Below are positions 15,819 through 23,700 of a stretch of 64,000 nucleotides of DNA, in pieces. The position numbers were made by a program, and so were the translations under genes. Positions within the stretch are counted from its first letter, which is position 1, and each line of letters starts with the position of its first letter. The DNA is from Bdellovibrio sp047344985 (GTDB taxonomy: Bacteria > Bdellovibrionota > Bdellovibrionia > Bdellovibrionales > Bdellovibrionaceae): assembly GCF_047344985.1 (NCBI RefSeq), contig NZ_CP178861.1, forward strand, positions 1,674,001 to 1,738,000, in the 5' to 3' direction. Below the pieces are notes generated by a model. That model was not told the DNA's origin. It saw nothing but the letters and a program-made list of their open reading frames with translations, and ran no database searches.

Positions 15819-17251
15819 AAAAGGGAGCCGTAATAGGTCTTATTTTGGCGTGGCAATCCCCATCTTTTGCGATGACTTTGCAAGAGTACTTAAAAGCTGT
15901 TGAAGCGAATAATAAATCTGTGCAGGCATTGCAGGTTTCTACCGAAGCGGTCGAACTGGCGAAAGAGGCCGGTGACGTTGAGCTTGTTCCCATTCTAACG
16001 GCGGAAGCAGGTTATATCAATGACAAAAGTCCTTTAAGTCAGTTTGCGCTTTTGGGTTCTACGGAAACGAAGACAACAAGTTATTCGTTAGGGCTTGGGA
16101 AGAAGTTTTCGACGGGTACTATGGCGAGTATCACTGCGAGCACTTATGAAATTGAAAATACTGGAATTCAAGGGCCCCAAGCTGGGACTTTGCAAAAATT
16201 TGGTGTGGGTTCATTGGGAGTAGGTTTAAGTCAATCACTCTGGAAAGATTTTTTTGGAAATGCCACTCGTCTTCGTTGGGACCGTCAAGAGGCTTCTACT
16301 GCGGCAGCGGCAGGTCGCTTTGATTTGCAAAAGAAGTTATTATTGGTAAATGCGGAAGCCGCTTACTGGGATTATATTTATGCAAATGACAATCTCAAAA
16401 TCAGCCAAGCATCTTTAGAGAGAGCTCGTCGTATCGAAGCTTGGACACGCCGTCGCGTGAACGATGGAATCAGTGATCGCGCGGATCTGCTATCCGCTCA
16501 AGCATTGGTGTCCGCTCGTCAGTTGCAGTTGATTTCTGCCGAAGACGATATGGCTGCTGCAAAAAGAAACATCCGTGATTTTTTAGAGTATAAAGATGAT
16601 AAGGCACTTCCTGAAATTACAGGAAATATTTCTGAACGTCGTTCGTTAACTTCGATGGTCGACGGCGGTGGAAGCGGTGGTCGTCGGGTTATGGCTCTCG
16701 ATGCTTATCTCGCATCATTAGATGCGAAAGCTAAATCTTTGGAAGCTCGTGAGACAGAAGATCAGCTTCGTCCAGACCTAGTTTTGTCAGGGTCGTACAA
16801 TACGAATGCTGTTGAAAAGGATATGCCGGAGGCTACTCAAAATTGGACAGACACTGAACGTCCGACGACAAAAGTAGGATTAAAGCTCACGTACCCATTC
16901 GACATGGGACCTAAAAACGCAGCTCGCGAAGCTTCTCGCAAAGCGGCTCTCGCTTCGAAGCTGCAAAGCGAACGTAAAATGCTTGAAAGCGAAAGTTCGT
17001 GGATTGAACTCAATCGCCGTTACTCAGAAATGAGTAAGCGTATTGAAGCCGCGACGGAAATTTCTCGTTTGCAATCGGCGGCGGCGAAAGCTCAAACAGA
17101 CTTATTCAACAAAGGTCGCTCGATCACAGCGAATGTGATTACGGCCGAAGAAGACGCGGGCACAGCAGAATTGAATTTAAGCAAATTGAAATCTGAACAA
17201 AGAAAGATGGAGGCTCAAGGACGATTGTTTATCGTTGTTGAGGAGAAGTAA
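15815..17251 (+). CDS. TolC-family outer membrane efflux protein
   Basis: 478 residues with a signal peptide (KKGAVIGLILAWQSPSFA) and two homologous halves of long coiled helices, as in the trimeric outer membrane channel. Repeated Ala/Gln/Lys-rich heptads lie near residues 165-240 and 375-450, and beta segments such as GVGLSQSLW occur between. It would form the outer membrane exit duct for the RND pump encoded 2 bp downstream. Translationally coupled to tetR by an ATGA overlap. Unlike most such operons, no periplasmic adaptor gene lies in between. Confidence 0.92.
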   Translation: MKKGAVIGLILAWQSPSFAMTLQEYLKAVEANNKSVQALQVSTEAVELAKEAGDVELVPILTAEAGYINDKSPLSQFALLGSTETKTTSYSLGLGKKFSTGTMASITASTYEIENTGIQGPQAGTLQKFGVGSLGVGLSQSLWKDFFGNATRLRWDRQEASTAAAAGRFDLQKKLLLVNAEAAYWDYIYANDNLKISQASLERARRIEAWTRRRVNDGISDRADLLSAQALVSARQLQLISAEDDMAAAKRNIRDFLEYKDDKALPEITGNISERRSLTSMVDGGGSGGRRVMALDAYLASLDAKAKSLEARETEDQLRPDLVLSGSYNTNAVEKDMPEATQNWTDTERPTTKVGLKLTYPFDMGPKNAAREASRKAALASKLQSERKMLESESSWIELNRRYSEMSKRIEAATEISRLQSAAAKAQTDLFNKGRSITANVITAEEDAGTAELNLSKLKSEQRKMEAQGRLFIVVEEK

Positions 17252-17253
17252 CC

Positions 17254-20200
17254 ATGAATTTACCAAGTCTGTCTATTCGACGACCGATTTTTATCTCTTG
17301 TATTGTCATCTTGATGTTGATTCTGGGGGCTTTCTCTTTAAGGAAAATGCCTGTGGATATGTTCCCGGACGTGACCTTTCCGGTCTTGTTCGTGCAGGTG
17401 ACTTATCCTGGAGCTTCGCCTCTGGATTTGGAAAAACAAGTTTCAAAACTGATCGAAGATGAAGTCGGAAGTATTTCCGGTCTTAAAACGTTAACGTCCA
17501 ACAATCTGGACGGCGTTGCCGTTATCATTCTTGAGTTTCAATTAGGAACGGACATCAAAGAGGTCGAGCAAGAGGTGCGTAACCGTATCGGGAATATCCG
17601 TCGTGATCTTCCCACAGATATTTACGAGCCTGTGATTCGCCGTTTTGACCCTGCCGATCAGCCGATTGTAACACTAGCAATCACATCTGAAATGGACGAC
17701 GGAAAAGCGTACGATCTTGCCAATGAAGTTATCAAGCCGCAGTTTGAACGTATTAAAGACGTTGGACAAGTGGACATCTTTGGTGGTCGCAAGCAAGAGA
17801 TCCACGTTCTTGTCGATAAAAACAAACTGCAAGATCGCAAAATCTCAATGCTTCAAGTGTCGCAACGTATTTTGGATACTTCAAAAGACATCCCAATTGG
17901 AAAAATTGAAAATCCAAAAGCGGAAACAACTCTTCGTACAAACGGGGAGTTTGATTCCTTAAAACAGATCGCTGAAGTGAACGTGAATTTCGTGGGTTCG
18001 GATAAAGCGGTTTTGGTGCAAGACGTGGGTCGCGTGGTGCGCAGTCTTGAAGATCAAAAAACAATGGGTCGTATCAAGGGACAAAAAGCTCTTTTGATGA
18101 ACGTGTACAAGCAGCGTGGCGCAAACACAGTCGCGGTTGCTGAGAACGTAAAAAAGAACATTGAAAAAGTGAACCTGATGTTAAAAGAAAAAAACATCCA
18201 AGGTCACGTAACGATGGTGCGTGATACGTCTCGTCCTATTCAGATGAACGTTTACGACGTTAAAGAATCTATCATCATCGGTATTATTCTTTGCGTGATC
18301 GTGGTGTTCTTCTTCCTGGGTTCTGCGCGTTCGACATTTATTACGGCCATGGCGCTTCCGAACTCATTGCTGGGTGGTTTCGTGATCATGTATGCGATGG
18401 GTTTTACGATCAACTTGATGACTCTTTTGGCCCTTTCGTTGGCAGTAGGTCTTTTGATCGATGATGCGATCGTGGTGCGGGAAAATATCTTCCGTCACTT
18501 GGAAATGGGTAAGAAACCAAAAGACGCCGCTTTGGATGGAACTAAAGAGGTGGCCATGGCCGTTATCGCGACAACATTGGTTGTGATCGCGGTGTTTGGT
18601 CCGATTTCTTTCCTACAAGGTATCGTTGGACAATTCTTTAAACAGTTCGGTTTAACGGTCGTATTTACGATGTTGATCTCGTTGTTTGACGCCTTTACGG
18701 TGGCGCCGATGCTTTCAGCCTACATGGCTCACCCGAATGAACACAACAAAGGTGATGGCATTGTGGGCCGTATGCTGGCGGGCTTTGATCGCTTCCAGAC
18801 ATGGCTTGAAGATATTTACGAAGGCGCATTGAAATACACTTTGCACAACCCGAAGAAAATTCTTCTGGCGGGAACTTTGATCTTCTTTGGATCTTTGGTG
18901 ACGATTGCGTTTATTCCTAAAACATTCTTACCGTCTCCGGATAACGGCGAGTTCATGGTGAATATCGAGTTGCCAGTGGGTTCTTCTTTGATGGCAACAA
19001 GTACGTTCACGGAAAAGATCGAAAAGATTTTCGATAATGACAAAGCGGTTGATATGGTTCTTGCGATTGTCGGGAATGCCAACAATGAAGCGAATAAGTC
19101 TTCTTTGTTCGTGCGTCTGGTTGAAAGAAAAAATCGCAGTATGTCGACAACGGATTATAAAGAAACTCTTCGTAAAAAACTTGCGGAGTTTGAAGGTCAA
19201 GCCATTGTGGCTCTTGGTGATATTGATGCCGTGAACTCAGGTCAAAAGCCTTTGAACGTCAATATTCAAGGGGAAAACTTAGAAGAGCTCAATGCCTACG
19301 CTGTGAAACTTGTTGAAAGAATGAAGAAGATTCCAGGTCTGGTTGACGTCGATACAAACTTCCGTTCTGGAAAACCGGAGTTCCACGTCGTGTTTGATCG
19401 TAAGAAATCAGAAGCGCTTGGAGTTTCAACAGTCACAGCCGGCGGGGAGCTCCGTAACCGCACCGAAGGTAATGAGCAAACAATCTTCCGCGAAAACGGA
19501 ATCGATTACAAAGTGCGTGTGCGCTTTGAAGAAATGTTCCGTGACTTAAGAACCCAGTTTGCATCGACACTTGTACCCAATGCGAACTTCAACATGATTC
19601 CTCTTTCGCGTATTGCGCAAGGAGAAGAAGCGTTTGGTTACTCGCAGATCAATCGTCAAAACAAAGGCCGCTATATCCAAATTTCTGGAAACTTAGCTAA
19701 GGGCGGTGCTTTGGGAACGATTTCGGCAGAGATTGAAAAGATCATCAAACAAGAACTTCCACCTCCGCAAGGAGTTGATTACAAGTTCCAAGGTCAAGCC
19801 GATGACTTTAAAGAGTTGATCGAAAACATGTTGCTAGCGATTTTCTTAGGTGTCACATTCATCTATCTTGTTCTTGCAAGCTTGTACGAAAGTTTCATCA
19901 CGCCATTTGCGATCTTACTGGCATTGCCACTGGCCATGACGGGAGCTTTCTTGGGCTTGTTGATCTTTGGTAAGACGATCGATATCTTCTCGCTCATTGG
20001 TATCGTGCTTCTCTTGGGGGTTGTGGCGAAGAACTCGATCCTTCTTGTGGACTACACGAACCATTTGATCCATGAAGGTTTAGACAGAAATACGGCGTTG
20101 TTGAAAGCTTGTCGCACGCGTCTTCGTCCGATCTTGATGACGTCCTTGGCTTTGATTGCGGGTATGATTCCTATTGCGATTGGTCTGAACGAAGCTTCAG

Positions 20201-20355
20201 CGATGAGAACGTCCATGGGTATTGCGATCATCGGCGGTCTAGTGAGTTCAACATTGCTGACACTTTTGATCGTGCCAGCAGCGTTCGGATTTATTGAAGA
20301 CTTCAAAATGTGGTTCCGCGCAAAACTTGCGAAGATCACAGGTTATCAAGCTTAA
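17254..20355 (+). CDS. RND efflux transporter permease (AcrB/HAE type)
   Basis: 1033 residues, the normal length. The first membrane helix follows RRPIFISC, then large periplasmic loops (porter and docking domains), the central helices with LALSLAVGLLIDDAIVVREN (the proton-relay DD in TM4), and a second half beginning near residue 530. It uses proton import to expel hydrophobic drugs, detergents or metabolites. LIDDAIVV rather than the metal-exporter DGAVV signature argues against a CzcA-like metal pump. It follows tolC by 2 bp. The 3' end overlaps the convergent selO gene by 4 bp. The substrate is unknown, and the partner adaptor must lie elsewhere or be absent. Confidence 0.95.
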   Translation: MNLPSLSIRRPIFISCIVILMLILGAFSLRKMPVDMFPDVTFPVLFVQVTYPGASPLDLEKQVSKLIEDEVGSISGLKTLTSNNLDGVAVIILEFQLGTDIKEVEQEVRNRIGNIRRDLPTDIYEPVIRRFDPADQPIVTLAITSEMDDGKAYDLANEVIKPQFERIKDVGQVDIFGGRKQEIHVLVDKNKLQDRKISMLQVSQRILDTSKDIPIGKIENPKAETTLRTNGEFDSLKQIAEVNVNFVGSDKAVLVQDVGRVVRSLEDQKTMGRIKGQKALLMNVYKQRGANTVAVAENVKKNIEKVNLMLKEKNIQGHVTMVRDTSRPIQMNVYDVKESIIIGIILCVIVVFFFLGSARSTFITAMALPNSLLGGFVIMYAMGFTINLMTLLALSLAVGLLIDDAIVVRENIFRHLEMGKKPKDAALDGTKEVAMAVIATTLVVIAVFGPISFLQGIVGQFFKQFGLTVVFTMLISLFDAFTVAPMLSAYMAHPNEHNKGDGIVGRMLAGFDRFQTWLEDIYEGALKYTLHNPKKILLAGTLIFFGSLVTIAFIPKTFLPSPDNGEFMVNIELPVGSSLMATSTFTEKIEKIFDNDKAVDMVLAIVGNANNEANKSSLFVRLVERKNRSMSTTDYKETLRKKLAEFEGQAIVALGDIDAVNSGQKPLNVNIQGENLEELNAYAVKLVERMKKIPGLVDVDTNFRSGKPEFHVVFDRKKSEALGVSTVTAGGELRNRTEGNEQTIFRENGIDYKVRVRFEEMFRDLRTQFASTLVPNANFNMIPLSRIAQGEEAFGYSQINRQNKGRYIQISGNLAKGGALGTISAEIEKIIKQELPPPQGVDYKFQGQADDFKELIENMLLAIFLGVTFIYLVLASLYESFITPFAILLALPLAMTGAFLGLLIFGKTIDIFSLIGIVLLLGVVAKNSILLVDYTNHLIHEGLDRNTALLKACRTRLRPILMTSLALIAGMIPIAIGLNEASAMRTSMGIAIIGGLVSSTLLTLLIVPAAFGFIEDFKMWFRAKLAKITGYQA

Positions 20356-21764
20356 GAGTAAACTCCACGGAAGCTCCGGATTTCCGTGAGCTTTTCTTCA
20401 AAGGAAGTCCAGTCGTCATTTTCGGCGATGGGCTTCCAAATATTTTCCAACTCATCAATTAAAAGAGAACAGGCTTTCGGCTGCTTGAAATAAGCATGCT
20501 GTGCTTTTTCTTCCGATGCGACCTCAAAACATTCCAGTGTGTCTTTTAACTTTGCGAAAGATTCTTTCTGATAAAGTTCTCCTTGCGGAGAGCGAGCTAA
20601 GCGCTCGCGAATGCCACCCGAGTGCAGATCAAACATCGTTTGTTCAAAAAGACATTTTTCTTTTTCCATAAATTGGAAAAGATGACTGACAAGATCGACG
20701 TTGAGTTCTTGAATCGCGGCCGGGTCCTGCATGGGATTTCGCAAATTCAAACGCTTTAAAAGTTCTTGATGAATTTCATAGTTAAAATCATCAGCGAAGC
20801 CTTCAAGCAATTCATCCAGTGGCAAATCAGGGTAAGCCACCTTCAAAGCGCCACCCAGTTGATACAAATTCCAAAGAACGCTGGCAGGCTGACGACCGAA
20901 TGAATAAAGACCTGAATGGTCAAAGTAAGCCGCCGTGAAATTTGGATCATAAGTCGGAAGAAAACGATAAGGGCCGTAGTCGAAACTTTCTCCGGTGATG
21001 TTCATATTGTCGGTGTTTAAGACGCCATGAACGAATCCTGCCATCATCCATGAAGCGACCAACTTGGCCAATCTTTGTGAAACCGTTTGTAAGAATAAGG
21101 CAGCCTGTTCTTGATCCTGATGATTTTCAAGAGTCGGGTAGAAGTGCTTCACGCAATACGCTAATAATTTTTTGATATTTTCAGGTTGCTGCAAGAACGC
21201 AAGTCTTTGAAAAGTTCCAAAGCGGATATGACTATGACTTAAGCGAACTAGAACTCCAGCGCGAGTCGGTGAAGGTTCGTCGTGTCTCTCAAGACTTTCT
21301 CCTGTTTCAAAAACGGAAAAAGTTTTGCTTGTGTTCACTCCATAGGATTCTAAAAGTTCGGTGGCAAGAATTTCGCGGAAAGCTCCCTTAAGAGTCAATC
21401 GGCCATCGCCATTGCGAGAGTAGGGTGTTTGTCCGCTTCCTTTAGTGCCTAAATCTAAAAGGCGATCTTGTGTTTGAAACTGTGCAAATAAAAATCCGCG
21501 ACCGTCGCCGAGTTGTGGATTGTAGGTCTGGAATTGATGGCCGTGGTAACGAAGTGCCAAAGGTGTTTTGATATTTTCCGGTACCGCTTCAAAGGCCCAG
21601 AAGTGTTTTTGCCACTGCTCAGCAGTTAGGTTGTCCAAGCCGATTTGCTTTGCCGCCGCCTGGTTGCGATAGCGTAAAATAGCTTCTGGAAAACGTGCAG
21701 CTGCGACTTCATCGTAGAAATCAGGGCCTAATTCGTAAATGGGGAGAGTATTTGTTAATGACAC
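20352..21764 (-). CDS. selO: SelO/YdiU pseudokinase-fold AMPylase
   Basis: 470 residues. SelO transfers AMP from ATP to Ser, Thr or Tyr of redox proteins. Characteristic segments are ALRYHGHQFQTYNPQLGDGR, DLGTKGSGQTPYSRNGDGRL, RAGVLVRLSHSHIRFGTF and MAGFVHGVLNTDNMNITGESFDYGPY, the last holding the Mg-binding residues. The ending EKLTEIRSFRGVYS has no terminal Cys/Sec motif, so it is a Sec-less bacterial form. The length is slightly under E. coli YdiU (478). Reverse strand, overlapping the RND gene end by 4 bp. It may help in oxidative-stress control, as shown for SelO in other organisms. Confidence 0.95.
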   Translation of the reverse strand: MSLTNTLPIYELGPDFYDEVAAARFPEAILRYRNQAAAKQIGLDNLTAEQWQKHFWAFEAVPENIKTPLALRYHGHQFQTYNPQLGDGRGFLFAQFQTQDRLLDLGTKGSGQTPYSRNGDGRLTLKGAFREILATELLESYGVNTSKTFSVFETGESLERHDEPSPTRAGVLVRLSHSHIRFGTFQRLAFLQQPENIKKLLAYCVKHFYPTLENHQDQEQAALFLQTVSQRLAKLVASWMMAGFVHGVLNTDNMNITGESFDYGPYRFLPTYDPNFTAAYFDHSGLYSFGRQPASVLWNLYQLGGALKVAYPDLPLDELLEGFADDFNYEIHQELLKRLNLRNPMQDPAAIQELNVDLVSHLFQFMEKEKCLFEQTMFDLHSGGIRERLARSPQGELYQKESFAKLKDTLECFEVASEEKAQHAYFKQPKACSLLIDELENIWKPIAENDDWTSFEEKLTEIRSFRGVYS

Positions 21765-21865
21765 TCCTTTTTATGGAACTAAGTTCACGGAAACGCAATA
21801 TGAGTTTTCCCTAGTTGACAATTACTTGCATTTAGAAGAAAACAGAGTTTCAAAGGTGGTATCTC

Positions 21866-22336
21866 GTGGACGAACGTATCCTTTCCGAGCCTTCTGCTCC
21901 CGCAAAAGTTGAAACTCACTGCTGTGATGTGGATCACTCGGCTCACGAAACTTTTGAAGCGCAAACGGATCGCTGGGATAAGCTCGGTATTTTTCTTTCA
22001 AGTCTTTGCGCGATTCATTGTTTGGCAACACCCTTGGTGGCGTTGGCGCTTCCTGTGATGGGTGAAGTATTTGAACAAGACTGGGTTCATGTCTTAATGG
22101 CGGTCTTTGTCATTCCTGTGGGTCTTTTTGCTTTCTGGTCTGGCTATAGACATCATCGCCAAGCCAAAGTCTTTGCTTTAGGCGTATTGGGTCTTTTGAT
22201 GGTGGGAGGAGCTTCTGTCGCTCTTCACTCATGGGTTGAGTTCTTCGGGTACGACCTCGTGACTATCTTCGGCGGTTTGTTCCTTATCACGGCTCACGTT
22301 TTGAACCGTCGGGCTTGCCTGTGTCACGCTCATTAA
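21866..22336 (+). CDS. MerC-domain membrane protein
   Basis: 156 residues. A hydrophilic His/Cys-rich N-terminus (VETHCCDVDHSAHE) precedes four membrane helices. The MerC signature CAIHCLATPLVALALP spans helix 1-2, and a C-terminal RRACLCHAH adds more Cys and His. MerC proteins move mercuric ions inward, but many chromosomal homologues occur without mer genes and may handle other metals. None of merR, merA or merT is here, so mercury resistance is not supported. The start is GTG at 21866 with AAGGTGG upstream. The last 108 bases overlap the convergent L,D-transpeptidase gene, which is unusually long for two real genes. Confidence 0.78.
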   Translation: MDERILSEPSAPAKVETHCCDVDHSAHETFEAQTDRWDKLGIFLSSLCAIHCLATPLVALALPVMGEVFEQDWVHVLMAVFVIPVGLFAFWSGYRHHRQAKVFALGVLGLLMVGGASVALHSWVEFFGYDLVTIFGGLFLITAHVLNRRACLCHAH

Positions 22337-22993
22337 ACTTTTGTGATAGGCGTAGAGCACGGCTCCGCCTTTGATCAATGGCAGGATTTTTTGGCTGATC
22401 GCTTCTGATACTGCTGGGCATCCCCAGCTTCGTCCCATGCGCCCGTATTGCTCTAAAAAATCCATAGAAACGTAAGAAGCCCCGTGCATGACAATCGAAC
22501 GTTCAAAAGCATTGTTGTTGGATTTTTCAAGTCCGTGCAAATACAAAGACTCGCCATGATTTCCTTCATAAGTGGAACCCGTGATGTAAAATCCTAAAGA
22601 GGATTTTTTAGAATCAATTTGATTAGAAAAACTGACGGCCTCGTCTTCGCCGCTATTCACGCCGTGAGCTACATAATATTTCTCAACAGTGCCTTTCTTC
22701 AGGTCCAGTAAATACAGACGGCGAGAGGATGAGGGTTTGGAGTAATCAATAATAACAGCATAGTTTTTATTGGCGATTTTCTTTGTCGTAGGTTCGTCAT
22801 AAAGTTTTACTTTAAATTCTTTTTGATCGTTGATGTCGAGAAATTCAAAAGTTCTTTCAAGAGCTTCCTTCGGTACACCGGAGTCTTTGTAGAGATCGTA
22901 GAGCAGTTTCCCCTCGATCTTTTTCGTGTACCAAGAATCAGCAAAACACATAGACGTTGAAAGTAAGACGGCAAAACATACTAAAGATTTCAT
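22229..22993 (-). CDS. L,D-transpeptidase catalytic-domain (YkuD-like) exported protein
   Basis: 254 residues with a signal peptide (KSLVCFAVLLSTSMCFA). The catalytic segment resembles murein L,D-transpeptidase family proteins: SLGFYITGSTYEGNHG, YLHGLEKSNN, IVMHGASYVS and then GRSWGCPAVSE, whose Cys is the nucleophile and whose His is in MHGA. It would cross-link peptidoglycan or attach or cleave L,D-bonds in the periplasm. In predators such enzymes also modify the prey wall, an inference here. ATG at 22993 chosen after a GGGGGA run. An ATG two codons upstream has poor spacing. The non-conserved C-terminal tail (about 35 residues) overlaps the merC-like gene. Confidence 0.85.
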   Translation of the reverse strand: MKSLVCFAVLLSTSMCFADSWYTKKIEGKLLYDLYKDSGVPKEALERTFEFLDINDQKEFKVKLYDEPTTKKIANKNYAVIIDYSKPSSSRRLYLLDLKKGTVEKYYVAHGVNSGEDEAVSFSNQIDSKKSSLGFYITGSTYEGNHGESLYLHGLEKSNNNAFERSIVMHGASYVSMDFLEQYGRMGRSWGCPAVSEAISQKILPLIKGGAVLYAYHKSLMSVTQASPTVQNVSRDKEQTAEDSHEVVPEELNP

Positions 22994-23228
22994 CCCCATT
23001 TCCCCCGCAAAATACAATATCAATGTCTATGCCGAGTACTTTAGTCCGTGTTGGCTGTCTAATTTCTTTGAAGCAATGGCTGTCAGCAGTGACGGCGACA
23101 GATCACGGCAGAAGTGCAGCAAAGTGTGGCACATCATGCAGCAACCTGGATCTTCTGCAAATTTACAATTGAAAACCAAATGAAAAGTAATAGTATCGGT
23201 AGTTGAGAATAAATTTTTTGGAGGCAAC

Positions 23229-23606
23229 ATGATCGATAACAAAATGAATCGTCGCGGTTTCTTTTCAACAATGGCAAAAATTGCAGGTGTGACTTTCGTA
23301 GCTCCTGCGGTTCTAACAAGTGTGTTTTCTTCTCAAGCGCAAGCTCAGAAAAAACGCGGTGGTGGTGCTCCGGCAGCCGGTGGCGCTATGCCAATGGTAG
23401 ATCCAAATGACTCAGTTGCAAAAGCAGTAAAGTATATTGAAGATCACAAGAAATCACCGGAAGCAAAAGGCAATCATTGTGCGACTTGCGGTTTCTACGC
23501 TAAAAAAGAAACTCGTAACGGTCAGGAAGCAGGAACTTGCACTATCTTCGCTGGTAAACTTGTTTACGCGAATGCTTGGTGCGCTTCTTGGAATAAGAAA
23601 GCTTAA
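23229..23606 (+). CDS. High-potential iron-sulfur protein (HiPIP), Tat-exported
   Basis: 125 residues. A twin-arginine signal (NRRGFFSTMAKIAGV) is followed by a hydrophobic stretch ending AQAQ. The mature domain has the four HiPIP cysteines at residues 84, 87, 104 and 118 (HCATCGFY, GTCTIFAGK, WCASW), which ligate one 4Fe-4S cluster used in periplasmic electron transfer. Export through Tat fits folding with cofactor in the cytoplasm. GGAGG precedes the ATG by 5. HiPIPs are best known from phototrophs and some denitrifiers, where they donate electrons to reaction centres or oxidases. The partner here is unknown. Followed by a strong terminator. Confidence 0.92.
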   Translation: MIDNKMNRRGFFSTMAKIAGVTFVAPAVLTSVFSSQAQAQKKRGGGAPAAGGAMPMVDPNDSVAKAVKYIEDHKKSPEAKGNHCATCGFYAKKETRNGQEAGTCTIFAGKLVYANAWCASWNKKA

Positions 23607-23628
23607 GCTTTCAAAAAGAAAAGGGGCT

Positions 23629-23648
23629 TTTAAAGCCCCTTTTTTTAT
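23629..23648 (+). terminator. Rho-independent terminator after the HiPIP gene
   Basis: GGGGCTTT / AAAGCCCC hairpin followed by seven T. An A-run precedes it, so it may also serve the convergent fadD transcript. Confidence 0.88.
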
Positions 23649-23655
23649 TGCTCCA

Positions 23656-23698
23656 GCTTCGCGGTCCGGGGACCGCTTCGCTCTGCCGGCGGCCGCCG
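23656..23698. repeat. GC-rich palindromic patch
   Basis: GCGGTCC-GG-GGACCGC (23661-23676) is a perfect dyad, followed by TTCGCTCT and a second self-complementary GC run with GCGGCCGC. The patch is far richer in GC than its surroundings and fills the gap between the HiPIP terminator and the fadD stop, like a REP-type extragenic element. Confidence 0.55.
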
Positions 23699-23700
23699 AT

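Noticed and set aside
21866..22336. Mercury resistance operon
   Set aside because: Only a MerC-domain protein is present; no merR, merA, merT or merP nearby.
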